From contig JAVBLJ010000037.1 in NCBI GenBank assembly GCA_031553615.1, positions 1 through 64,000 of the forward strand: 64,000 bases of DNA, in the 5' to 3' direction. Position 1 is the stretch's first letter. Every line of letters begins with the position of its first letter. The DNA comes from WQXF01 sp031553615. Its GTDB lineage: Bacteria > Bacillota > Clostridia > Christensenellales > Aristaeellaceae. A model generated the notes under the pieces. The model was not told the origin of the DNA. It saw only the letters and a program-made list of their open reading frames with translations, and did no database searches. Shown here one piece after another: positions 16,324-24,656 of the stretch. Both the position numbers and the translations under genes were made by a program.

Positions 16324-18221
16324 GCTCGGTTCAACTGATGTTCAAGCTGTTTCGCCATAATTTAAAAGCCACCGGCGCGTATCTGTTTACACTCATGTTG
16401 GCGGTGGCGATGTATTATGACTTTACGATTCTCAAATACAGCCCCGAAATGCTGGGGTCACCTTCCTTGGGCACAACGGTACTGGTGTGCGTTTTGCTGA
16501 TGAGTATAGTAATGGCAGTGGTGATGGCTGCGTTTGTGTGGTCCAGTAGCCGTTTTTTTCTCATGCAGCGCAGGAAAGAAATTGGCTTATACGCGCTTTG
16601 TGGCGTGCCTATAAAACGCGTGGGGCGTGTGTTTCTGTGGGACGCGCTGCTCACCGGTGTCTGCGCCCTCATGGGTGGATTGCTGCTTGGCATGGTGTTA
16701 ACCAAGCTGTTTTTGATGGGCGCAGCGCTGATGATCCAGGTGGAAAAGCCCATGACCTTCATTCTCCCTTTGCCGGCTGTGCTGGAGACCGGCATTCTTA
16801 CTGTAGCGATGTTTACGGCGGTGGCGCTGCGAAACACCTGGATCGTGCGCCGCAGCCGGTTGATCGACCTGCTGCAAGGGATGCGCGCGGCGGAGACACC
16901 CCCCAAGCGCCGCGTGCTGCTGGCCGTGCTGGCGGTGTTGTCATTGGCCGCCGGCTATGCCATGAGCGTTTGGGCCGTTAGTCCTTCCCACATGGAAATG
17001 ATCGTTTTTTTGTGTATTCCGATCCTGGTGCTGGTGATCTTGGGCAGCTATTGGGCGTTCCAGGCGCTGCTGCCCGGAGTGCTATCCCGGTTGGCCGCGA
17101 ACAAAGACCTTTTTTATCGGGGGATGCGGATGGTGGGCATCTCTAACCTGTGGTATCGGCTTCGGAGCAACTACCGAAACCTGGCGCTAACCTCTGTGCT
17201 GAGCGCCACCGCTATCGTGACGCTTTGTACCGCCCTGACCATGTCGGACTATGTAGGTGCCCGAGAGGGGAAGCAAGCTCAGCGCTTGGTTCGTTCATAT
17301 TCCTTCACCGCTTGGATGGATCCGGAAGAGACCCGATGGATGCAGGAACAACTAGACGAGCAGGGTATCGAGGCATCTTGCGCGTTCTGGATCCCGGTGG
17401 TGCGGGTGGATGCGGGGGAGCGGCTTCCGAGCGTGATGGTGCTGGAAAGCAGCCAGATACGCCAAGTGGCCGCCCGGCTTATGTTCGCACTTAACCTACC
17501 GGTGCCCGAGATCCAGGTGCCCGATGGCCAAGCGGTCGTGGTGAGCAACCCGAACAGCCTGCGGATGGATAGGAAGGAGGGCACGGAGCTAGACGCGCAG
17601 ATCGGCGAACAAGTCTTGCCGGCCACCGCGAACGATGAACTATGGTTATGGGGCGGAAGCAGCTACCTCTACGAGGCCTGCATCGTGCCAGATGGATACC
17701 TTGCCCTACTGACCGAGGAAACGCAAACAACCAGGATGTTCCTAGGACTTCAGATTCCGGATGAGCAGGCCCGGGTGCTGGTACAGGCTGTCGCCCAATC
17801 CGGGCGGGCTATAACAGCGGAGCAGAACAAGCAGCTAACCACCGGTGCACGGCTGCTCTTTGGTACCCTTGGGTATCTGGGGCTGATCATGTTTGGGGTG
17901 TTTTCATTGCTCACCGGATGCGCGTTGCTGTTTAAGCAGCTTTCGGAAGCAGCTGCCGATCGGCTGAAGTATCAGGCCATGATCCACATCGGCGCGACGC
18001 GCGCCGAGCTTCGCCAGGCTGTGGGATGGCAGGTGGGGTTATCGTTGTTGATTCCCATGTTGCTGGGATTTGTGCATGCGTTGTTCGCCGTGCGAGTGAT
18101 GGGCGCGTTGTTCAACTTGCCGACCATGGCCTACCTGCTAATTTCCTTGGGGGTATATGGTGCATTGGTGCTGGTCTTGTATATCTTCACCGTTCACCGG
18201 TTTTTACGGATTGTGACATAA
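16320..18221 (+). CDS. bceB: Bce-type ABC transporter permease
   Basis: 633 residues, FtsX-like permease with the BceB layout: about ten membrane segments, of which spans 7 and 8 are split by a large extracytoplasmic domain (roughly residues 315-510) that in this family determines antibiotic recognition. The start overlaps the ATPase stop. The end is hydrophobic (GVYGALVLVLYIFTVHRFL). Together with bceRSA it makes a complete detoxification module; the ligand cannot be read from sequence. Confidence 0.88.
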   Translation: MSSVQLMFKLFRHNLKATGAYLFTLMLAVAMYYDFTILKYSPEMLGSPSLGTTVLVCVLLMSIVMAVVMAAFVWSSSRFFLMQRRKEIGLYALCGVPIKRVGRVFLWDALLTGVCALMGGLLLGMVLTKLFLMGAALMIQVEKPMTFILPLPAVLETGILTVAMFTAVALRNTWIVRRSRLIDLLQGMRAAETPPKRRVLLAVLAVLSLAAGYAMSVWAVSPSHMEMIVFLCIPILVLVILGSYWAFQALLPGVLSRLAANKDLFYRGMRMVGISNLWYRLRSNYRNLALTSVLSATAIVTLCTALTMSDYVGAREGKQAQRLVRSYSFTAWMDPEETRWMQEQLDEQGIEASCAFWIPVVRVDAGERLPSVMVLESSQIRQVAARLMFALNLPVPEIQVPDGQAVVVSNPNSLRMDRKEGTELDAQIGEQVLPATANDELWLWGGSSYLYEACIVPDGYLALLTEETQTTRMFLGLQIPDEQARVLVQAVAQSGRAITAEQNKQLTTGARLLFGTLGYLGLIMFGVFSLLTGCALLFKQLSEAAADRLKYQAMIHIGATRAELRQAVGWQVGLSLLIPMLLGFVHALFAVRVMGALFNLPTMAYLLISLGVYGALVLVLYIFTVHRFLRIVT

Positions 18222-18264
18222 AGTCTCGAAGAATTGCTGGCCTTAACAGAAGTTTGCTCCGTTA

Positions 18265-18298
18265 AGGGGGTGTCGCGTTTTTTTGCGCGACACCCCTA
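18265..18298. terminator. Hairpin between bceB and vanW (convergent genes)
   Basis: Stem GGGGTGTCGCG / CGCGACACCCC (11 bp) with a T-rich loop. It sits between two converging genes. There is no long T-run after the stem, so termination strength is uncertain. Confidence 0.55.
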
Positions 18299-18328
18299 CT
18301 ATTATGTTGCGGCAAAGAACGGGAGATA

Positions 18329-19156
18329 TCATCGTAACGAAGTGCCAGAATCCTCCTTCGTCTGCTCAAATTCATACCCGATCTCACAGGTATTGTTGTA
18401 GAGCGTTATCTCCGACGTAAGAGCGCCTGTTTCGCAATCAATCGCCTGCCGAACTACGTCTACGGACTCATAGGCTTTCCCGGCGCGCTTTGTGTAGTGA
18501 AGGTTGTGATTGACAACGGCATATCGTCTTTTGGGTATATTGTGTGCCAAAATCCTCCCATAATAATAGGTATCATCCATTGAAAGCGCAATCTGCATGG
18601 CCTCCGCCGTGTCGTTACGCACCCGCAAATCGAGCCAGCCCTCGAGGATTGTAGCATCCACGCCGCAGAGGTCGTTTGGTGAAGGATTGGGAAACACCTT
18701 CACCTTGTGCGTGTGTCGCTCAATAATCGTCAGCGGCGTGTGCAAGAATAGCCCAAAGAGCATATTGCTCAGCTGGCAAAGGCCGCCGCCATAGACGGCG
18801 ACCAGCTTTCCGTTATTCACGCACAGTCCGTCTTTATATGCCTCCCGTCTATCGGCATGGCGAACCAGCCGCCAGAGGGAAAACGTCTCCCCAGGACGGA
18901 TGACAACACGCGACACGGCCTCTGAAGCAAGCCGCAGATTGTGCACCTTGTTGTATTGATATTGGATGTCCGCGCCTGTGTGCTTGTTGATCAGAAGCGA
19001 TTGTTCACGAACCAACTCGTGGGGAAACAGCGGCTCTTTGTGTGATGCATATCGGTTTCCATCAAAGCGCATCTTCAGATAAAACCATTTTTTGCGCTGC
19101 CATTGGCGCATCGGCATCAGAAAGGGACATAGTTGGGTCAACAATTTTCTAGACAT
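18329..19156 (-). CDS. vanW: VanW-family protein
   Basis: 275 residues with GCAGGAGGGCTTGAT before the ATG. Carries the VanW core: VVIRPGETFSLW, VYGGGLCQLSNMLF with the conserved Gly-Gly-Gly-Leu-Cys-Gln, and RHTHKVKVFPNPSPNDLCGVDATILEGWLDLRV. The biochemical role is unknown; vanW accompanies VanB- and VanG-type resistance genes. It faces away from vanH, across a 193-bp gap that holds candidate regulator sites, unlike the VanB operon where it lies in line between vanY and vanH. Convergent with bceB. Confidence 0.9.
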   Translation of the reverse strand: MSRKLLTQLCPFLMPMRQWQRKKWFYLKMRFDGNRYASHKEPLFPHELVREQSLLINKHTGADIQYQYNKVHNLRLASEAVSRVVIRPGETFSLWRLVRHADRREAYKDGLCVNNGKLVAVYGGGLCQLSNMLFGLFLHTPLTIIERHTHKVKVFPNPSPNDLCGVDATILEGWLDLRVRNDTAEAMQIALSMDDTYYYGRILAHNIPKRRYAVVNHNLHYTKRAGKAYESVDVVRQAIDCETGALTSEITLYNNTCEIGYEFEQTKEDSGTSLR

Positions 19157-19228
19157 ATCAAGCCCTCCTGCATCGAATCTGCGTAAAACGCTAACAGAAG
19201 GCGTGCTCGCGGTGTTTAAGCGCGTCCG

Positions 19229-19250
19229 CAGAAAACCTTAGGTTTTTCTG
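19229..19250. promoter_or_regulatory. 22-bp near-palindrome between vanW and vanH
   Basis: CAGAAAACCT-TA-GGTTTTTCTG reads almost the same on both strands. It may be a regulator site for the divergent genes. It has no separate T-run, so it is not an obvious terminator. Confidence 0.4.
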
Positions 19251-19269
19251 AAGGCGCGCCGTCATCAGA

Positions 19270-19329
19270 AATTCTTAAGAATTGTCTAAGGCAAATCCTC
19301 CGAACAGCGCTCCTCCAGCATGGTTTAAT
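19270..19329 (+). promoter_or_regulatory. Candidate VanR-controlled promoter of vanH
   Basis: A 14-bp palindrome AATTCTTAAGAATT (19270-19283) overlaps two half-sites CTTAAG (19274-19279) and TCTAAG (19285-19290), 11 bp apart, typical spacing for OmpR-family dimers. A -10 TTTAAT (19324-19329) follows, with no recognisable -35 at 17 bp, as expected for an activator-dependent promoter. Confidence 0.55.
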
Positions 19330-19349
19330 GTCGGCATAGGAGGTGCGCT

Positions 19350-20318
19350 ATGATGGATAAAATGCTAACTGTCTTTGGGTGCGAACAGGGAGAGCAGCGG
19401 CTATTTGAACAATACAAGTACCGTCTCGGTATGGAGATTCATTGTGTGGAAGCTCCGCTGGGGGTGCGGAATGCCCGTAGCATTCCGCTTGAAAGCGCAA
19501 TCAGCGTAAATCATAAGTCGCCGATCGATGCCCGATCGATTCGGATGTTGCAGGGCCGTGGCGTACACTACCTCTCCTCCCGCAGCATCGGGCTGGACCA
19601 CATCGACCGCGAAGCGGCAAAAGCGGCGGGGATTCATGTAGAGAACGTGACGTACTCCCCGGAAAGCGTGGCCGAACATACGATCATGCTGATGCTGATG
19701 GCCCTGAGGAACGCGGGCGCCATCCTGCGTCGCGTGAACAATCACGATTTTCGCTTGGAAGAAAAGCATGGGCGTGAGTTGCGGGACATGACGGTCGGCG
19801 TGGTGGGAACGGGGCGAATCGGCAAGGCTGTCATTGCGTTGTTGGAGGGTTTTGGATGCACCGTGCTTGCCTACGATCCCCATCCATCCGCCAAAGCGAC
19901 CTATGTTGGCCTGGATGTGCTTGCGCGCGAGAGCGACATCGTGACGCTGCACATGCCGTTGACCAGCGACACTTGGCACCTCTGGGATCATGCGCGCATG
20001 GCAAAAATGCGGGAGAGAGCGATCCTCATCAACACCGCACGCGGCGCACTGGTGGATGTAGCTGCCCTGACGGATGCGCTTGCGCACGGCGACATGGCCT
20101 TTGCAGCCATGGACGTGGTCGAAGGAGAAGACGGCTTTTTCTATCAGGATTGCTCCGCGCTTGCACCGCCACCGTTTGCGCGCTTGCTGGCGCTGCCCAA
20201 TGCCATCGTTACCCCGCACACCGCGTTTTATACCGATCATGCTCTTTGTGACATTGTGAAGAACACGGTGCAAGGCTTTTTGCACTACACGGGAGGCGCA
20301 AAGAGATGGGTCGGTTGA
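19350..20318 (+). CDS. vanH: D-lactate dehydrogenase VanH
   Basis: 322 residues with ATAGGAGGTGCGCT before the ATG. Reduces pyruvate to D-lactate with NADH for the adjoining ligase. The NAD site is VGVVGTGRIGKAV (about 150-162) with the Asp in LAYDPHPS; catalytic Arg lies in NTARGALVD and His in TPHTAFYTD, as in the 2-hydroxyacid dehydrogenase family. VanH-like features include SRSIGLDHID and the N-terminal FGCEQGE. The 3' end overlaps the ligase start by 13 bases, indicating coupled translation. Confidence 0.93.
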   Translation: MMDKMLTVFGCEQGEQRLFEQYKYRLGMEIHCVEAPLGVRNARSIPLESAISVNHKSPIDARSIRMLQGRGVHYLSSRSIGLDHIDREAAKAAGIHVENVTYSPESVAEHTIMLMLMALRNAGAILRRVNNHDFRLEEKHGRELRDMTVGVVGTGRIGKAVIALLEGFGCTVLAYDPHPSAKATYVGLDVLARESDIVTLHMPLTSDTWHLWDHARMAKMRERAILINTARGALVDVAALTDALAHGDMAFAAMDVVEGEDGFFYQDCSALAPPPFARLLALPNAIVTPHTAFYTDHALCDIVKNTVQGFLHYTGGAKRWVG

Positions 20319-21346
20319 GCGTGATGATCCTGTACGGCGGGATGTCCGAGGAGCATTCCGTATCCGTAAAATCGGCAAGGGAGCTTGCCCAAAATCTTGA
20401 TGTGGCGAAGTACGATCCCCTCTATGTGTGTATCGGGCAGGATGGTCTTTGGCGGCGGGTGGACTCCCCGGAGGAGTCCCCTGGACAAGGCGTGCGGGTC
20501 GTACCCTCCATCGGCCAGGAGAACAAGGGGCTGGTCGTGCTACAAGGCGGATTGTATGAAGATCTGCCCGTGGATGTCGCTTTTCCTATGCTGCATGGCA
20601 GATACGGCGAGGATGGCACCATCCAAGGATTGCTGGAGATGTGCGGCATCCCGTATGTCGGGTGCGGGGTGGCCGCGTCCGCCCTTTGCATAGACAAGGC
20701 GTTGACCTATCTGGTGGCAGCGGCGGCAGACGTACGCGTGCCTCGTCACAGGGTGCTTTTTGCGGATGAGAAAATTACGTCAGACGAGTTGCAATACCCG
20801 CTCTTCGTCAAGCCTGCGCGCTCCGGGTCCTCGTTCGGCGTAAGCAAGGTGCTTGATCCGGCGGCGCTTGCGTCTGCCGTGCGGGTCGCCAGACGCTACG
20901 ATAGCAAGGTGCTGCTGGAGGAGGCTGTCGTTGGAAGCGAAGTCGGGTGCGCGGTGTTGGGAAATCGAGGCGCGTTGCGTACCGGGGTCCTCGATCAAAT
21001 CGTACTCTTGGACGGCTTCTTTCGAATCCATCAGGAAGCGTGCCCGGAGCAGGGCTCGGAAAACGCAACGCTCCGTGTGCCCGCTCCCATTTCGGAAGAA
21101 GCGCGCATCCGCGCAGTAAAAACCGCAGAGGTGGTGTATCGCGCACTTGGCTGTCAGGGGCTGGCGCGGGTGGATATGTTTCTCACATCGGCTGGACAGG
21201 TGGTGCTCAATGAGGTCAACAGCATGCCCGGCCTCACGTCATACAGCCGCTATCCGCGCATGATGGAGGCTGCGGGCATTCCCATGGACAAAGTGGTCGA
21301 TCAACTGATTCATTTGGCGTTGGAACAAGGAGGGAACAGAACGTGA
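20306..21346 (+). CDS. D-alanine--D-lactate ligase (VanA/VanB/VanD type)
   Basis: 346 residues; makes D-Ala-D-Lac, the low-affinity vancomycin target substitute. N-terminal EEHSVSVKSA, mid-region VFPMLHGRYGEDGTIQG-like (AFPMLHGRYGEDG), ATP-grasp FVKPARSGSSFGV, and the omega-loop FRIHQEACPEQGSENA, whose His is characteristic of D-Lac-forming ligases. C-terminal LARVDMF...VVLNEVNSMPGLTSYSRYPRMM binds Mg-ATP and closes the active site. The sequence is clearly of the D-Lac group, not VanC/E/G (D-Ser) or housekeeping Ddl. I cannot assign the exact Van type without alignment. Confidence 0.92.
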   Translation: MGRLSVMILYGGMSEEHSVSVKSARELAQNLDVAKYDPLYVCIGQDGLWRRVDSPEESPGQGVRVVPSIGQENKGLVVLQGGLYEDLPVDVAFPMLHGRYGEDGTIQGLLEMCGIPYVGCGVAASALCIDKALTYLVAAAADVRVPRHRVLFADEKITSDELQYPLFVKPARSGSSFGVSKVLDPAALASAVRVARRYDSKVLLEEAVVGSEVGCAVLGNRGALRTGVLDQIVLLDGFFRIHQEACPEQGSENATLRVPAPISEEARIRAVKTAEVVYRALGCQGLARVDMFLTSAGQVVLNEVNSMPGLTSYSRYPRMMEAAGIPMDKVVDQLIHLALEQGGNRT

Positions 21347-21993
21347 AAATTCATTTCAGAAAATTGGTATGCGGTGCGATGGCCGCGCTTTTGCTGGCAA
21401 CGAACGGCGGTAGCTTCGCCCCATCCATGCAAATTGCCCATGCGGAGGACGCCTCTGAGAGCGTGCTGCTGGTGAACGCGCAGCGCCCATTGCCGGATTT
21501 CTATGCCGTGGACGACCTTGTGAATCTGTATGGGGAGAAGCGATACTTTAAGCTGGCATCCAGTGATATTTGCCTGGCCCGAGAGGTGTTCGAAGCGGCC
21601 AACGCGATGTTTCAGCAGGCAAAGCGGGATGGCGTCGAGGGATTTACCATCACCAGCGGATACCGCTCAGAAGAAAAGCAGCGGACGCTGTACGAGAATG
21701 ATACGAAGGGACTGGCGGCGGCACCCGGCACGAGTGAGCACCAGAGCGGGCTTGCATTTGACGTGACAACGCGCTACGATAGCGGAGGCTTCGAGAATAC
21801 CGAGCAGTTCCGCTGGCTGAGCGAAAACTGCTGGGATTTCGGGTTTATCCTTCGGTTTCCAGAAGACGGGGAGGAGATCACAGGCATTCCTTACGAGCCA
21901 TGGCATTATCGGTATGTAGGCGTGGAAATTGCCAGAGAAATCTATGAAAACGGCTGGACGCTGGAAGAATACTGCGAAAGCAAAGGGATTTAG
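21343..21993 (+). CDS. vanY: VanY-type D,D-carboxypeptidase, secreted
   Basis: 216 residues from GTG 21343, which overlaps the ligase stop (GTGA) and follows AAGGAGGG. Signal peptide at 1-34 (ending QIAHAED). Zn-peptidase M15 motifs: GFTITSGYRS, SEHQSGLAFDVT (the SxHxxGxAxD zinc motif) and EPWHYRYVG. VanY trims terminal D-Ala from pentapeptide precursors and so backs up VanX. Its place between the ligase and vanX is unusual, since vanX normally follows the ligase directly. Confidence 0.9.
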   Translation: MKIHFRKLVCGAMAALLLATNGGSFAPSMQIAHAEDASESVLLVNAQRPLPDFYAVDDLVNLYGEKRYFKLASSDICLAREVFEAANAMFQQAKRDGVEGFTITSGYRSEEKQRTLYENDTKGLAAAPGTSEHQSGLAFDVTTRYDSGGFENTEQFRWLSENCWDFGFILRFPEDGEEITGIPYEPWHYRYVGVEIAREIYENGWTLEEYCESKGI

Positions 21994-21994
21994 T

Positions 21995-22603
21995 ATGATG
22001 AACGGTTTTGTGTACCTGGACGAGGTTTTGCCTGGTGTGTTTTGGGAGGCGAAATACGCTTTCGCAGACAACTTCACCGGCGCTGTGGTGGATGGTTATC
22101 GGGCCAATCGCATAGTCGGTACGCGGGAGCTGGCCGGGGCGCTGCTTAGGGCGCTACCCCTTGCGGCGGCGCAGGGATTCAGTCTGCTGCTTTGGGATGC
22201 ATATCGGCCGCAGCGTGCAGTGGACTGCTTCCTGCGTTGGGCAGACGCTCCCGAGGATGGGAAAACGAAGGCGAGGTATTATCCAAACATAGACAAATGG
22301 CAGATCGTTGCGCTGGGATATGTCATGCCCAAATCCGGGCATAGCTGGGGCAGCGCGATCGACCTGACCCTCTGCGATATCCAAAGCGGTAGCGCGGCGG
22401 AGATGGGCGGTGGATTTGATCTGATGGATGCCCGTTCGCATCATGGCGCGGCAGGCCTGCCCGAGATTGCGAGTCAAAATCGGGAAACGCTGCGCAGGAT
22501 CATGGAGTCTTGTGGCTTTTGTGCTTTCACGCAGGAATGGTGGCATTATTCCCTGGAGCAGGAACCTTATCCGGATCGGTTTTTTGATTTCCCCATCGAA
22601 TAG
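21995..22603 (+). CDS. vanX: D-Ala-D-Ala dipeptidase VanX
   Basis: 202 residues (ATG 21995; ATG 21998 is also possible), the normal VanX length. Cytoplasmic Zn enzyme that removes D-Ala-D-Ala so that only D-Ala-D-Lac enters precursors. Key residues are present: Arg in LLWDAYRPQRAV, zinc ligands His and Asp in SGHSWGSAIDLTL, catalytic Glu and third ligand His in EWWHY. FMDERSHHAA of known VanX corresponds to LMDARSHHGA here. It starts one base after the vanY stop. Confidence 0.94.
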   Translation: MMNGFVYLDEVLPGVFWEAKYAFADNFTGAVVDGYRANRIVGTRELAGALLRALPLAAAQGFSLLLWDAYRPQRAVDCFLRWADAPEDGKTKARYYPNIDKWQIVALGYVMPKSGHSWGSAIDLTLCDIQSGSAAEMGGGFDLMDARSHHGAAGLPEIASQNRETLRRIMESCGFCAFTQEWWHYSLEQEPYPDRFFDFPIE

Positions 22604-22615
22604 CGCAACCCTGCA

Positions 22616-22644
22616 TTGACAAGCCATAGGCATCCTCCTATGAT
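22616..22644 (+). promoter_or_regulatory. Sigma-A-type promoter of vanRS
   Basis: TTGACA (22616-22621), 17-bp spacer, TATGAT (22639-22644), 54 bp before vanR. The near-consensus form suggests vanRS is expressed on its own, unlike the weak vanH promoter. Confidence 0.8.
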
Positions 22645-22697
22645 GTGTATGGCGGTGGAGGGGAACCAAAGATTCCCACTGCGGCGGTGATGATAAA

Positions 22698-23396
22698 ATG
22701 AATGAGAAGATACTGATTGTGGATGATGAGTGCGAGATCGCTGATCTCGTGGAGTTTTATTTGAAAAACGAGGGCTATGACGTTTCCAAGTTCTATAATG
22801 GAACCGATACCCTGCGGTGCGTGCGGGAGCAGCAGCTTGATTTGGCCATATTGGACATCATGCTCCCGGACGTGGACGGCTATGAGCTCTGCCGTTCCAT
22901 TCGCGAATCGTACACCTATCCGATCCTCATGCTAACCGCAAAGGAAGAGGAGATCGACAAGATCACCGGCCTTGCGCTCGGTGCGGACGACTATGTCACA
23001 AAACCGTTTCGCCCGCTGGAGTTGGTGGCCCGGGTCAAAGCGCAGCTTCGGCGCTATACTCGCTACAACGATGGGCAAAGCGATCGCCGCGAGAATGTGT
23101 TGGCGGTGCGCGGGCTTACGCTCAACCTCGATACCCACGAATGCACGCTGGACGAAAAACCGCTGCAATTGACGCCGCTGGAATTCTCGATCTTGTGGCT
23201 CTTATGCGAATCGCCGGGCAAAGTTCTCCCGGCCGAAGAGATATTTGAGCGCGTGTGGGGCGAGAAGTATTTGAACAACGCGAATAACACGGTCATGGTG
23301 CATATTCGGCATCTGCGGGAGAAACTGCATGATTCACCCGAGCGGCCAAAGTACATTCGAACCGTATGGGGAGTGGGATATAAACTTGAAAAATGA
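22698..23396 (+). CDS. vanR: Response regulator VanR
   Basis: 232 residues, OmpR/PhoB family. Receiver: acidic pair in LIVDDE, phosphoacceptor Asp in LAILDIMLPDVDGYELC, Thr in LMLTAKEEE, Lys in YVTKPFRP. DNA-binding winged helix: LTPLEFSILWLLCESPGKVLPAEEIFERVWGEKY...VMVHIRHLREKL and IRTVWGVGYKLE. It presumably activates the vanH promoter. In VanA and VanB clusters vanRS precedes the resistance genes; here it follows vanX with its own promoter. Confidence 0.92.
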   Translation: MNEKILIVDDECEIADLVEFYLKNEGYDVSKFYNGTDTLRCVREQQLDLAILDIMLPDVDGYELCRSIRESYTYPILMLTAKEEEIDKITGLALGADDYVTKPFRPLELVARVKAQLRRYTRYNDGQSDRRENVLAVRGLTLNLDTHECTLDEKPLQLTPLEFSILWLLCESPGKVLPAEEIFERVWGEKYLNNANNTVMVHIRHLREKLHDSPERPKYIRTVWGVGYKLEK

Positions 23397-24408
23397 TGAA
23401 GGAAGATTTCTGCGCAAATGCTTGCTGACCGCCTTTCTCATCATCGCGGCGGTTTTGATTGTGATATGGGTGTTCGATACCATGTTCAACGGTGCGCTGT
23501 TGGATTTCTTTGCGATTTCCGTCGCTGGCTTATTCTATAGACCTACCCGAAGCGGATTGCTAGGCATCGGCCTCATCGTGATGCTGCTCATCGCCTTGGT
23601 TGGCATTCTGGCTGCGTACAGAACCTACTTGACGGAGCATACGCTATGTCTGGAAGCAAGAGCAGAGGCGGAGCGCGCAAAAGCATTGGCGGAAACGGAA
23701 ATGCAGCGCAAAAGCGATCTGATTACCTACCTGGCGCACGACCTTAAGACCCCGCTCGCGTCTGTCATCGCCTACATGAATCTGCTTGAAGAATCGCCGG
23801 AACTAACGCAGGATCAACGCGCGAAATATGTCGGCATTGCGCTAGATAAGGCGTATAGGCTGGAACAGCTCATCGGAGAGTTGTTCGAGATTATCCGTTT
23901 CAACCTCCAAACAATTACAATCAGTCAGGAGCCGATCAAACTAAAGTTCATGCTGGAGCAATTGGCGGACGAGTTCTATCCGATTCTGCTGCCGCAGGGC
24001 AAAAGCATCTCCATCCTATGTGGGGATGACTACGTGTTGCATGGTGATCCGGACAAGCTGGCTCGCGTATTCAACAATATCCTTAAAAACGCTACTGCCT
24101 ACAGTGATAAAGATACGGAGATCACAGTCTCTGTGCGGCGCAGCCAAGAAGGAACCGAAATCCAATTCGAGAATCACGGGACGCCAATTCCGAAGCAGAA
24201 GCAGGAGGTTATCTTCGAGAAGTTCTATCGGTTGGATGCATCCCGCGCCACAAAGACCGGCGGTGCAGGGCTGGGGCTGGCAATTGCCAAGGAAATTGTC
24301 GAAGCGCACGGTGGCACCATAGCGGTTAGAAGCGATCCCATTGCCACAGTTTTTTTCGTGGTTATTCCTCTCTTGCCATTTGGTGATAAGTCAAATGCAC
24401 AATGTTAG
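23386..24408 (+). CDS. vanS: Sensor histidine kinase VanS
   Basis: 340 residues from TTG 23386 (after GGGAGTGGGATATAAAC), overlapping vanR by 11 bases; an upstream ATG would run far into vanR. Two membrane spans (about 8-30 and 50-75) with a short outside loop, then DHp with phospho-His in YLAHDLKTPLASV, N-box FNNILKNATAYS, and G-boxes GGAGLGLAIAKE. The small outside loop resembles VanA/VanB-type VanS sensors. It controls VanR in response to glycopeptides or cell-wall stress. Confidence 0.9.
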   Translation: MKNDEGRFLRKCLLTAFLIIAAVLIVIWVFDTMFNGALLDFFAISVAGLFYRPTRSGLLGIGLIVMLLIALVGILAAYRTYLTEHTLCLEARAEAERAKALAETEMQRKSDLITYLAHDLKTPLASVIAYMNLLEESPELTQDQRAKYVGIALDKAYRLEQLIGELFEIIRFNLQTITISQEPIKLKFMLEQLADEFYPILLPQGKSISILCGDDYVLHGDPDKLARVFNNILKNATAYSDKDTEITVSVRRSQEGTEIQFENHGTPIPKQKQEVIFEKFYRLDASRATKTGGAGLGLAIAKEIVEAHGGTIAVRSDPIATVFFVVIPLLPFGDKSNAQC

Positions 24409-24575
24409 GCTAACACTTAATGAAATGAATATGCTATGCAACCTGACAGCGATTTCACCCCATATCGCTAACTGTATGAAAGCTGTACTCCTTGGAAATT
24501 CAAAGATACATACTTTAAGTGTCAGTTTCCTAAGGTATGGTAGGATGCACGGTATCTCTTGCATATGTTGTCTGC

Positions 24576-24604
24576 TTGCATTGCGCTGCCATCTCTGATA
24601 AAAT
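24576..24604 (+). promoter_or_regulatory. Promoter of the plsX operon
   Basis: TTGCAT (24576-24581), 17-bp spacer, TAAAAT (24599-24604), 52 bp before plsX. The rest of the AT-rich 24409-24656 gap shows no gene. Confidence 0.75.
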
Positions 24605-24656
24605 GCAAAGAGTATATTGCTTTCACAAATCTTTCTAACTTAGACGAGGATAACGG

